From: Clostridiales bacterium UBA1316
GTDB lineage: Bacteria > Bacillota > Clostridia > Oscillospirales > Oscillospiraceae
DNA: 20,984 bases
Direction: 5' to 3'
NCBI GenBank assembly: GCA_002307055.1
Contig: DBTM01000041.1
Span: 64,461 to 85,444, forward strand
Shown here: piece after piece, positions 6,913 through 13,608 of the stretch
Numbering within the stretch: position 1 is the first letter of the stretch
Layout of the letters: each line of letters starts with the position of its first letter
Notes under the pieces: generated by a model
What the model saw: only the letters and a program-made list of their open reading frames with translations
What the model was told of the DNA's origin: nothing
The model's database searches: none
Position numbers and translations under genes: made by a program

Positions 6913-8625
6913 ATGATCCAGCTTCTCCATATTGAAAATATTGCCGTTATTGAGAAGGCGGATATCACGTTCGGGCCGGGGCTTAATGTACTCACAGGTG
7001 AGACAGGCGCCGGTAAATCCATTGTGATTGATGCGCTGTCGGCTGTCATCGGCGGCAGGACATCCAAGGAAATTATACGAACAGGCGCGAACGGCGCAAC
7101 CGTCACGGCTGTTTTTTCCGGCGTGGATTTTTTAGCGTGGTGTGAGGAAAACGGCATAGAAAAAGATGAGGACGGCACCTTGCTGCTTATGCGCAAGCTG
7201 ACCGGCGACGGTAAAAATTTATGCCGCGTCAACGGCTGCCCCGTCACTGTCGCGCAGCTGCGTGAGCTCGGCGGGCTGCTCATCGACATTCACGGGCAGA
7301 ATGACGGCAGAAAGCTGCTCGACGAAGGCGCGCACCGCGCGTATCTCGACAGCTTCGGCGGGCTCAAAGAGACCTATGCCATTTACGCCGCCGCGTATAA
7401 AGCGCTGCACGGCAAGCAAGCAGAAATTGAGCAGCTGACGATGGACGAGAGCGAGAAAGAACGCAAGCTTGACAGCCTGCGTTTCCAGCTTGGCGAGCTC
7501 GACAAAGCAAACATCCAGCCGGGTGAAATAACCGAGAAAACGGCGCGCCGCGATCTTTTGAAAAACGCCTCGAAGGTGACCGACGCGCTCGACAGCGCGC
7601 TGGCTGCTCTATATGGCGGCGATGACGCGGAGGGTGCCGCCGCTTTAATTAAAGAAGCCGAATCGCAGACCGTGAACGCCGCCCGTTACGTTGAAAGCCT
7701 GAACAGCACGTCGGACAAGCTGAAGGATCTGCTTTACGCGGCTCAGGATATCACCGAAGAGCTGCGCGATGTGCGCTCAAGTTTGGATTTTTCCCCGAAT
7801 GAGCTTGACGCGCTTGAAGCCAGACTCGACACACTCCGCCGCCTGATGCGGAAATACGGCGGCAGTGAGGACGAGCTCCTTGCCTTCCGGGAAAAATGCC
7901 GGGAGGAGCTCGACGAGATCGAGTTTTCTTCCGAGAGACTTGCTAAATTAGAAAAAGAATTGGAAAACCTCAAAAACGACGCGGTTATAAAAGCGCGGCA
8001 ATTATCTGAAAAACGCCAAATCGCCGCGGTTTCCCTTGAAGAGCGCATCATGTCCGAGCTCTCCGACCTGAATATGGCGGGCGTCCGTTTCAAGGTTGAG
8101 TTTGAAAGCGTTAAATCCGAGTTTGGACTCGCCAGCTCGGGCTGCGATGAAATCAGGTTCCTGATGTCGGCAAATGCCGGTGAGGCGCCCGGACGGATCA
8201 GCCATATCGCCTCCGGCGGTGAGCTTTCCAGGATTATGCTGGCACTTAAAAACGTCATTACGGAGAACGACGATATCGCAACAATGGTGTTCGATGAAGT
8301 CGATGCCGGTGTGTCGGGCGTCGCGGCTCAGCGTGTCAGCGAAAAGCTCGCCGACCTGTCTGAAAACAGGCAGGTGCTCTGCGTTACCCATCTGCCGCAG
8401 ATAGCCGTGATGGCCGACGTCCATTTTGAAATCGAAAAGAAGACGAAAGATGGGCGGACGTTTACATACGTCAACGCGCTCGACACCGAAGGCCGCAAAA
8501 AGGAACTGGCGCGGCTCATCGGCGGAGAAAATATCACCGCCACAACGCTGCTCAGCGCCGCCGAACAGCTCGACGCCGCGCACACGTATAAATTAAAAAT
8601 CAAAAAATCATTAAATTCAAAATAG
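6913..8625 (+). CDS. recN: DNA repair protein RecN
   Basis: SMC-like ATPase that acts early at double-strand breaks. The 570-aa length is typical. Walker A is GETGAGKS (29-36), the central part from about 150 to 370 is charged and coiled-coil forming, the ABC signature is ASGGELSRIMLALK, and Walker B is TMVFDEVDAGVSG. AAGAGGA precedes the ATG by about 9 nt, and 15 bases separate it from argR. In Bacillus, recN is followed by spoIVB and spo0A. Here the operon stops instead and an unrelated cupin gene follows. Confidence 0.97.
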   Translation: MIQLLHIENIAVIEKADITFGPGLNVLTGETGAGKSIVIDALSAVIGGRTSKEIIRTGANGATVTAVFSGVDFLAWCEENGIEKDEDGTLLLMRKLTGDGKNLCRVNGCPVTVAQLRELGGLLIDIHGQNDGRKLLDEGAHRAYLDSFGGLKETYAIYAAAYKALHGKQAEIEQLTMDESEKERKLDSLRFQLGELDKANIQPGEITEKTARRDLLKNASKVTDALDSALAALYGGDDAEGAAALIKEAESQTVNAARYVESLNSTSDKLKDLLYAAQDITEELRDVRSSLDFSPNELDALEARLDTLRRLMRKYGGSEDELLAFREKCREELDEIEFSSERLAKLEKELENLKNDAVIKARQLSEKRQIAAVSLEERIMSELSDLNMAGVRFKVEFESVKSEFGLASSGCDEIRFLMSANAGEAPGRISHIASGGELSRIMLALKNVITENDDIATMVFDEVDAGVSGVAAQRVSEKLADLSENRQVLCVTHLPQIAVMADVHFEIEKKTKDGRTFTYVNALDTEGRKKELARLIGGENITATTLLSAAEQLDAAHTYKLKIKKSLNSK

Positions 8626-8635
8626 AAATAGCACG

Positions 8636-8670
8636 GAGGCCGGTTAATACCGACCTCGCTTTATCTATGC
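8636..8670 (+). terminator. Weak terminator-like hairpin after recN
   Basis: GAGG-C-CGGT (8636-8644), loop TAAT, and ACCG-A-CCTC (8649-8657) form an 8-bp stem with one C-A mismatch. The following bases are T-rich but interrupted (GCTTTATCTATGC), so termination may be inefficient. It is the only candidate end for the long xseB-recN transcript. Confidence 0.4.
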
Positions 8671-8721
8671 TTTATATATATAGCAGACGCATTTTTTTTA
8701 TCATCAGCATTCATTTTTATG

Positions 8722-8750
8722 ATTACATCCTTGTTTTGATGATGTATAAT
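8722..8750 (+). promoter_or_regulatory. Predicted promoter of the cupin gene
   Basis: ATTACA (8722-8727, 4/6) and a perfect TATAAT (8745-8750) are separated by 17 nt, placing the start near 8757. A TTGACA at 8754-8759 lies just downstream but has no matching -10. Confidence 0.5.
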
Positions 8751-8764
8751 CAATTGACATATTT

Positions 8765-8806
8765 TTACCGTCAGCGCCCCCGGCGCTGTACATACGAAAG
8801 CGGTAA
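8765..8806 (+). promoter_or_regulatory. Structured 5' leader of the cupin gene
   Basis: TTACCG (8765-8770) pairs with CGGTAA (8801-8806) around an inner hairpin AGCGCC/GGCGCT (8773-8787) and a 13-nt single-stranded stretch. It lies right after the predicted start site and about 60 nt before the coding region. It matches no riboswitch class I can name. Confidence 0.35.
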
Positions 8807-8868
8807 TGATCCATTTGAGCATAAATTCTTTAATATAGAAATTATAGAAGCAGGAAAGGAATGTTTAT

Positions 8869-9414
8869 ATGAGCCGCAAATACGAAAAATTGGTATATCA
8901 GTTCAAACCCGAGTACAATGAGGCAGCCGCGGAGGGCGTGGGCACTGATTTTGTCTATTCTCCGCAGGCATATTTCAGAGGAGCATCTCAGATTCCCGGC
9001 GCTAAATACAACGTGGGTTTTCAGATTTTTACCAAGCCCTTCTTCCTTGACAGAATGCCGCACCGCCATCCGGTAGAGGAATATCTGATATTCCTCGGAG
9101 GCACTTTCCCGAATATGTTTGATTTTGACGCCGAAATGCATTTAACCATCGGCGAGGAGATGGAAGAATATATCATCACCCAGCCGACCATCGTCCGCAT
9201 TCCCGCCGGTGTGCAGCATTGCCCGCTGAACTTCGTCAAGGTCAACAAGCCGGTATTCTTCCAGGCAGCCTGCATGCAGGGCATGTTCGGCGGCATCTAC
9301 GGAGACGGCGAAGGCAAGCAGTTTTTCTACAACGGCCCCGGCCAGTGCATCTACGACGCGAAGAAAAAATGCGACTCCTGTACCAAATGCCTTAACGACG
9401 ATTGGAATAAATAA
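8869..9414 (+). CDS. Cupin-domain protein with C-terminal Cys cluster
   Basis: 181-aa soluble protein of the cupin fold; the substrate is not recognised. Cupin motif 1 is HRHPVEEYLIF (H65, H67, E71) and motif 2 is IPAGVQHCPLNF (H117), giving the usual 3-His/1-Glu metal site. The tail holds C168-x2-C171-x2-C174 in a lysine-rich context, which could bind a second metal. A strong AGGAAAGGA ribosome binding site precedes the ATG. It stands alone, with its own promoter upstream and a strong terminator downstream, so it is probably regulated separately from its neighbours. It could be a dioxygenase, an isomerase or a small-molecule sensor; sequence alone does not decide. Confidence 0.82.
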   Translation: MSRKYEKLVYQFKPEYNEAAAEGVGTDFVYSPQAYFRGASQIPGAKYNVGFQIFTKPFFLDRMPHRHPVEEYLIFLGGTFPNMFDFDAEMHLTIGEEMEEYIITQPTIVRIPAGVQHCPLNFVKVNKPVFFQAACMQGMFGGIYGDGEGKQFFYNGPGQCIYDAKKKCDSCTKCLNDDWNK

Positions 9415-9420
9415 AAACAG

Positions 9421-9453
9421 CGGCCAAACCGTATCTGCGGTTTGGCCGTTTCT
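9421..9453. terminator. Bidirectional intrinsic terminator
   Basis: CGGCCAAACCG (9421-9431), a 6-nt loop and CGGTTTGGCCG (9438-9448) form a perfect 11-bp stem followed by TTTCTT on the plus strand. The minus strand has a T-rich CTGTTTTTATT after the hairpin. It lies between the convergent cupin and HAD genes and can serve both. Confidence 0.88.
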
Positions 9454-9466
9454 TACAGTGCGGCTG

Positions 9467-10117
9467 TTAAAGAGCTTCGATAAACGCTTTGACTTCAAGC
9501 AGGGACTTGAATTTTGCGAACAGTAATTTTTCAATCACTTCCGTCGGCTCAATCAGGTCAGGTACCATGATGACGTTTAGTCCGGCGGCGTGAGCCGAAC
9601 GGATGCCGTTGGGCGAGTCTTCGATGGCGATGCAGTTTTCCGGGGCAGACCCGATGCTTTCGCAGGCGGTGAGATAAATTTCGGGGTCGGGCTTGCCGCG
9701 CGTGATCATATCGCCTGTCACGACAGCCTGGAAGTATTGGGCGATACCGGCCTCGGCCAGATGGCTGACAGCGCTTTGCCTGCCCGATGAGGTCGCCATG
9801 GCGATTTTAAAGCCACGCTTGCGTAAAAAGGCCAGAATCTCAGCGACACCTGCTTTTTGAGGCAAGCCGTCTTTTTTAATAATCGCCTGAAATGTGTCAG
9901 ACAAACGGTTGATAAACTGGTCATACGGAAACTGCTGCCCGTATTTTCGAAGAAGCAATTGCCTGGAATCGTTCCTGTTGAGACCGACACAGCTTCGTAT
10001 GGAAGCGTCGATGTCGTTCATGCTGAGTTCCTTGCCGACAATCCGCCAAGCCTCGGCATATACTCTCTCCGTATCAAACAAAATGCCGTCCATATCAAAA
10101 ATGACGCTGTCTATCAT
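9467..10117 (-). CDS. HAD-superfamily phosphatase (beta-phosphoglucomutase-like)
   Basis: 216-aa HAD subfamily IA hydrolase. Motif I is FDMDG with nucleophile D8 and acid/base D10, motif II is the serine in MATSSGR, motif III is the lysine in GKPDPEIY, and motif IV is AIEDSPNGIRSAHAAG. The alpha-helical cap lies at about residues 15-85. The pattern fits the beta-phosphoglucomutase/phosphatase group, but the sugar-phosphate substrate cannot be read. TAGGAGC sits 6 nt before the ATG. It is the second gene of a minus-strand pair, 37 nt after the 192-aa gene. Confidence 0.88.
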   Translation of the reverse strand: MIDSVIFDMDGILFDTERVYAEAWRIVGKELSMNDIDASIRSCVGLNRNDSRQLLLRKYGQQFPYDQFINRLSDTFQAIIKKDGLPQKAGVAEILAFLRKRGFKIAMATSSGRQSAVSHLAEAGIAQYFQAVVTGDMITRGKPDPEIYLTACESIGSAPENCIAIEDSPNGIRSAHAAGLNVIMVPDLIEPTEVIEKLLFAKFKSLLEVKAFIEAL

Positions 10118-10154
10118 GTCTGCTCCTAGAAGTATATTGATAAAGAAGGCGTTT

Positions 10155-10733
10155 TCAGCGATGGAAAAACTTCCTGAGCCTCGTGCCTATGCGGTCATTG
10201 CCCGCCTTTTTAACAAGCTCCGTCGGCGCGATGATTTCCGGCTCGGATAATGCGACGGGCTGCGCCGCTTCGGGTTCCCGTGCGATGGGCGGGCTGCTTT
10301 GCGGGATGGCGGTATCTTTTTTGGGCTTGTTGAGGTTTTGCGCAGTTCTGAATTTCCAGCCGTATTTAAAAGCCGTGTCTTTAACGGTGTTCGGAACGTC
10401 GCCGAGATCAATCGGAATAACGGTTATCTTGCCGTCCTCGTCATAACAGACATGGCGGACCTTCCTGAAAATCGTCGATACCTGGGCTGCTTCCGCGTGA
10501 GCGCCCTCAGCCGTCGGCGCCGGTTTGTCAACGGTTTTTGCGTACAGGAACACAGCCATATGGGCCTCATCGAGAAATACGGATAAATCGTAGAGGACTA
10601 TTTTTGGCTCTATCCCATAACCGATGTCATAAAATTCTGTGTTGACATTAATATATGTACCGTCCTTGAGCGTGAACGGAATGCGCAGCTCGTCCAGCTT
10701 CAGGCAGATGTCATCAATCAGCTGCTGTTTCAT
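10155..10733 (-). CDS. Conserved hypothetical protein
   Basis: 192-aa protein I do not recognise. The first 130 residues look like a small mixed alpha/beta domain, with hydrophobic strands such as KIVLYDLSVFLD and ITVIPIDLGDVP. Residues about 136-172 are a Pro/Ala/Glu-rich linker, and the last 20 are basic (LVKKAGNDRIGTRLRKFFHR). There is no signal peptide or membrane span. An AGGGGGG ribosome binding site and a good promoter precede the ATG, so it heads the pair with the HAD gene. Codon use resembles its neighbours. The basic tail could contact nucleic acid or membrane, but that is a guess. Confidence 0.75.
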   Translation of the reverse strand: MKQQLIDDICLKLDELRIPFTLKDGTYINVNTEFYDIGYGIEPKIVLYDLSVFLDEAHMAVFLYAKTVDKPAPTAEGAHAEAAQVSTIFRKVRHVCYDEDGKITVIPIDLGDVPNTVKDTAFKYGWKFRTAQNLNKPKKDTAIPQSSPPIAREPEAAQPVALSEPEIIAPTELVKKAGNDRIGTRLRKFFHR

Positions 10734-10759
10734 ATGTACCCCCCTGTGCGATTGTATTG

Positions 10760-10789
10760 ATTATAGCACACTATCATTTTTTGAATCAA
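10760..10789 (-). promoter_or_regulatory. Promoter of the minus-strand HAD operon
   Basis: On the minus strand TTGATT (10784-10789, 4/6) is followed after 18 nt by a perfect TATAAT (10760-10765). The start would fall about 20 nt before the 192-aa gene. It is divergent from the tyrS promoter at 10845. Confidence 0.55.
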
Positions 10790-10844
10790 TCCGTCGGACA
10801 GAATATTCTTCAGGTAATTTTTTCGATACGGCACAAAAGCGTAG

Positions 10845-10873
10845 TTGACAATAACGAGCGCCTGTGTTATCAT
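10845..10873 (+). promoter_or_regulatory. Promoter of the tyrS T-box transcript
   Basis: A perfect TTGACA (10845-10850), a 17-nt spacer and TATCAT (10868-10873, 5/6) make a strong vegetative promoter, with transcription expected near 10880 at the start of the T-box leader. Confidence 0.8.
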
Positions 10874-10879
10874 AATCAG

Positions 10880-11137
10880 CAACAAAGGCTGAGATGGAAA
10901 GCAAGTAGAAGCACTATCGCCCATACAGAGAGCTGCCGGTTGGTGGAAGGCGCGGGGAATATGCTTTGAATACGTTTCCGGAGCCGTGTGCCGAAAGGAT
11001 CAACGCGCTGTTGATGGTAAGGCACGCCGCGTGTGCGCGTTACGGCACGGGAGTTTAAAGCAGCTTTTCCAGCTGTATGAACTTTGTGAGTCCAAGGCTG
11101 TGAGGCTTTGGCAATAAGAGGTGGTACCGCGTCATTC
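10880..11137 (+). promoter_or_regulatory. Tyrosine T-box leader
   Basis: tRNA-sensing leader controlling tyrS by antitermination. The conserved T-box AATAAGAGGTGGTACCGCG lies at 11113-11131; its UGGU pairs with the free CCA end of uncharged tRNA. In Stem I, an AGAGAGC element is followed by the specifier loop TTTGAATACG, which shows codon UAC (10971-10973) for tyrosine, matching the gene downstream. The terminator follows directly. Confidence 0.93.
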
Positions 11138-11138
11138 G

Positions 11139-11190
11139 CCCTCTGCTTGCAGCGAACCTATGTTCGTTCTGAGCAGGGTTTTTTATTTTT
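11139..11190 (+). terminator. T-box-controlled terminator
   Basis: CCCT..GCT (from 11139) pairs with AGCAGGG (11172-11178) and, inside it, AGCGAAC (11151-11157) pairs with GTTCGTT. A TTTTTT-A-TTTTT tract follows. Uncharged tRNA-Tyr binding should favour the alternative antiterminator using the T-box and the 5' arm, allowing tyrS expression. Confidence 0.88.
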
Positions 11191-11214
11191 ATGCAATAAA
11201 AGGAGGAAATTATT

Positions 11215-12438
11215 ATGAAACTGTTTGATGAGCTGGTTGCGCGCGGCCTTATCGCCCAGACGACGAATGAGGAGGAGATCAGGGAGCTGATCGACAACGG
11301 AAAAGCGACTTTTTATATAGGCTTTGACCCGACAGCCGACTCGCTGCATGTCGGGCATTTTATGGCGCTTTGCCTGATGAGGCGCCTGCAGATGGCAGGC
11401 AATAAACCCATAGCGCTCATCGGCGGCGGCACGGCCATGGTCGGTGATCCTTCCGGCAAAACCGACATGCGCCAGATGGCGACAAGCGAAATTATTGCGC
11501 ATAACGGCGACTGCTTCAAAAGGCAGATGAGCAAGTTTATTGACTTTTCGGAGGGTAAAGCCTTAATGGTCAATAATGCCGAATGGTTGATGGCGCTCAA
11601 TTACGTTGAATTCCTGCGCGATGTCGGCCCGCACTTTTCGGTGAATAATATGCTCCGGGCCGAATGCTACAAACAGCGTATGGAAAAGGGCTTAACCTTT
11701 ATTGAGTTTAATTACATGATCATGCAGAGCTACGATTTTTACCAGCTGTTCGTCAAGTACGGCTGCAATATGCAGTTCGGCGGCGATGACCAGTGGTCCA
11801 ACATGCTCGGGGGCACCGAGCTCATCCGCAGGAAGCTCGGTAAAGACGCGCACGCGATGACCATCACGCTGCTGCTCAATTCCGAGGGGAATAAGATGGG
11901 CAAAACAGTCAGCGGCGCCGTCTGGCTCGACCCCAACAAAACAAGCCCGTTTGAATTCTACCAGTACTGGCGCAATGTTTCCGACGGCGACGTCATTAAA
12001 TGCCTGAAAATGCTGACCTTCCTGCCGATTGATGAAATCAGGCTGATGGAAAAGTGGGAGGGCGCTGAGCTCAACCGCGCAAAGGAAATTTTGGCGTTCG
12101 AGCTGACAAGCCTCGTTCATAGCCAGGAAGAAGCCGAAAAAGCCCAGGAGACGGCACGCGCGCTCTTTTCAGCCGGCGGCGCCGAAGATATGCCCACCGT
12201 AGAATTAACGCCGGAGGATTTGACAAACGGCGTGATTGATATTCTCGCCATCCTGCAAAAATCAGGCCTCTGCCCATCCAAATCAGAAGCCCGCCGCGCC
12301 GTCGAGCAGGGCGGCGTTGAAGCGGGCGGCGTGAAGGTGACAGCCTTCACAAAAAGCTTCCCGGCTGCGGAGCTCTCCGGCAGCGGCATCGTCGTCAAAC
12401 GCGGCAAGAAAAACTTCAAGAGGGTTATCTTAAAATAA
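11215..12438 (+). CDS. tyrS: Tyrosyl-tRNA synthetase
   Basis: Class I aminoacyl-tRNA synthetase charging tRNA-Tyr; 407 aa. The HIGH signature is HVGH (45-48) and the KMSKS signature is KMGKT (227-231). FGGDDQWSNMLGG is the tyrosine-binding region and GFDPTADSLHVGH is a hallmark of TyrS. A C-terminal S4 RNA-binding domain spans about residues 340-400. AGGAGG precedes the ATG by 9 nt. Expression is controlled by the Tyr-specific T-box immediately upstream. The stop lies within the first copy of a 9-mer repeat described separately. Confidence 0.97.
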   Translation: MKLFDELVARGLIAQTTNEEEIRELIDNGKATFYIGFDPTADSLHVGHFMALCLMRRLQMAGNKPIALIGGGTAMVGDPSGKTDMRQMATSEIIAHNGDCFKRQMSKFIDFSEGKALMVNNAEWLMALNYVEFLRDVGPHFSVNNMLRAECYKQRMEKGLTFIEFNYMIMQSYDFYQLFVKYGCNMQFGGDDQWSNMLGGTELIRRKLGKDAHAMTITLLLNSEGNKMGKTVSGAVWLDPNKTSPFEFYQYWRNVSDGDVIKCLKMLTFLPIDEIRLMEKWEGAELNRAKEILAFELTSLVHSQEEAEKAQETARALFSAGGAEDMPTVELTPEDLTNGVIDILAILQKSGLCPSKSEARRAVEQGGVEAGGVKVTAFTKSFPAAELSGSGIVVKRGKKNFKRVILK

Positions 12439-12461
12439 TCAGCATAATCAGCGCTGATTAT
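12435..12461. repeat. Triple 9-mer with 18-bp palindrome
   Basis: ATAATCAGC occurs at 12435-12443 and again at 12444-12452, then its exact complement GCTGATTAT at 12453-12461. The last two form a perfect 18-bp palindrome. It begins over the tyrS stop codon and ends 39 nt before the lipoprotein ATG. With no U-run after it, it is a poor terminator; an operator is possible. Confidence 0.6.
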
Positions 12462-12500
12462 CAATCCATTCGGTTTGTTTATGAAGAGGAGCGTGCTTGA

Positions 12501-13136
12501 ATGGTTTACAAAAAAAGCAGGTATGCGGTTTTATTATGCGCAGTGCTGCTGCTCTCAGGCTGTTCGGCGTCTGGCGCGACGGCAAGCGCAGCACCGCCGT
12601 CCGAACCGGCTATGACCGATTATCTCACATATAAATTACCGGAAGGCCTTTCAGACGGAGCCTATACGGCGGATATCGGAAACAAAGGGGGCAATCTGTT
12701 TATTGCTGATAAAGCGAAAACTGAGGATGCCCCGAATGCGCCGCAGGAATGGCTTGCTGCCGGTGGCGTTATGTTTTACGACAGAAGCCTCATTGCTTTC
12801 AAAAACGGCGAAATTTTATCAGTTGAATCGCTCTGGAATCACTCCGAATTTTTAACCGCGCCGGAGCGCGTACCCAACGGCGAAGCGAACGCCGTTATCG
12901 CTCTGGCGGTACATGATCTTTATACCGCGGCGGAAATCGAGTCGGCAAAAGCTGCCGGGAACCCGATACCGGAAGAGAAGCAAACCGTAAAAATGTGGTA
13001 CGCATTCTTTGCCAAGGAAGCTGGGGACAGTGCTTACGCCCTATTCTTGAACGCCCAGTATTTCAGCAAAGATGACTTGATTAAGCTTGCTCAATCGGTG
13101 CACTTTACAGACGGCGCTTTCAGAACGGTACAGTAG
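12501..13136 (+). CDS. Predicted lipoprotein of unknown function
   Basis: 211-aa secreted lipoprotein. Residues 1-20 form a lipoprotein signal peptide: KKSRY, a hydrophobic core AVLLCAVLLL, and lipobox LSGC with the lipidated cysteine at 21. A short Ser/Ala/Pro-rich tether follows. The mature part (about 40-211) has no domain I recognise; it contains WLAAGGVMFYDRSLIAFKNG and ends in a Lys/Phe-containing region. AAGAGGAGC precedes the ATG. It could be transcribed with tyrS by read-through or from a promoter near the palindrome at 12444-12461, but no clear promoter is visible. Confidence 0.8.
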   Translation: MVYKKSRYAVLLCAVLLLSGCSASGATASAAPPSEPAMTDYLTYKLPEGLSDGAYTADIGNKGGNLFIADKAKTEDAPNAPQEWLAAGGVMFYDRSLIAFKNGEILSVESLWNHSEFLTAPERVPNGEANAVIALAVHDLYTAAEIESAKAAGNPIPEEKQTVKMWYAFFAKEAGDSAYALFLNAQYFSKDDLIKLAQSVHFTDGAFRTVQ

Positions 13137-13177
13137 GACTGGGATGGGCAGGCTGAAATCAAATGCGGCGACAAAAA

Positions 13178-13206
13178 ATTCGGGGGGTATTGAATACCCC
13201 CCGAAT
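13178..13206 (-). terminator. Terminator of the SASP gene
   Basis: ATTCGGGGGGTAT (13178-13190), loop TGA and ATACCCCCCGAAT (13194-13206) form a perfect 13-bp stem. On the minus strand it is followed by TTTTTTG, making a strong terminator 9 nt after the SASP stop. It may also slow read-through from the convergent lipoprotein gene, though the plus-strand U-run is absent. Confidence 0.85.
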
Positions 13207-13214
13207 CGATTTGG

Positions 13215-13382
13215 TTACTTCATGCCGCTTTCATATGAGTTAATCATCTTTTTGACCATCTGGCCGCCGATACTGCCGGCTTGCTTAGAGGTAAGGTCTC
13301 CGTTGTAACCCTGTTTCAGGCTGACACCGACTTCGCTGGCTGCTTCCATTTTGAATCTGTTAAGAGCATCGGATTTTGCCAT
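13215..13382 (-). CDS. Alpha/beta-type small acid-soluble spore protein
   Basis: 55-aa DNA-binding spore protein. The translation begins MAKSDALNRFKMEAASEVGV and contains LKQGYNGDLTSKQAGSIGGQ followed by MVKKMINSYE, matching both conserved blocks of alpha/beta SASPs. These proteins coat spore DNA, give UV resistance and are degraded at germination by the GPR protease. The GPR-site region here reads EAASEVGV. AAGGAG lies 8-9 nt before the ATG. It is monocistronic, with a strong terminator and a possible sporulation promoter. It shows that the organism belongs to a spore-forming lineage. Its numbered sspA-D name cannot be assigned. Confidence 0.95.
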   Translation of the reverse strand: MAKSDALNRFKMEAASEVGVSLKQGYNGDLTSKQAGSIGGQMVKKMINSYESGMK

Positions 13383-13442
13383 TTTATAAACATCTCCTTA
13401 GTTTGTTTTTATTTTTCAGTCAGGCACTATCGCACCTTTCGA

Positions 13443-13472
13443 TAATATCATTACCGCGCATTTTCTTTATAT
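13443..13472 (-). promoter_or_regulatory. Possible SigG/SigF promoter of the SASP gene
   Basis: On the minus strand ATATA (13468-13472) and GATATTA (13443-13449) are 18 nt apart. They match the forespore sigma consensus GHATR at 4/5 and CATNHTA at 6/7. Position about 60 nt before the ATG is suitable. Supporting evidence is the known SigG control of SASP genes in Bacillus. Confidence 0.4.
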
Positions 13473-13541
13473 ACAAACAAAATATAGTAAAAAAACGAAA
13501 TTTATCATATCCGGTTATCAGTGAATGAACCGATAAATTCA

Positions 13542-13570
13542 AAGACGCAGCCCATGCGGAACTGCGTCTT
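13542..13570. terminator. Terminator-like hairpin after the AEC transporter gene
   Basis: AAGACGCAG (13542-13550), an 11-nt loop and CTGCGTCTT (13562-13570) form a 9-bp stem. It lies 39 nt beyond the minus-strand transporter gene end. The U-run on the minus side is short (TTTGAATTT), so it is a moderate candidate. Confidence 0.5.
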
Positions 13571-13608
13571 ATTATTTCATTATTTTTATATATTATGACG
13601 CTTATATT

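Noticed and set aside
8667..8921. 84-codon frame upstream of and overlapping the cupin start
   Set aside because: It crosses the predicted promoter and leader and overlaps the cupin gene out of frame, has no ribosome binding site, and its composition looks non-coding.
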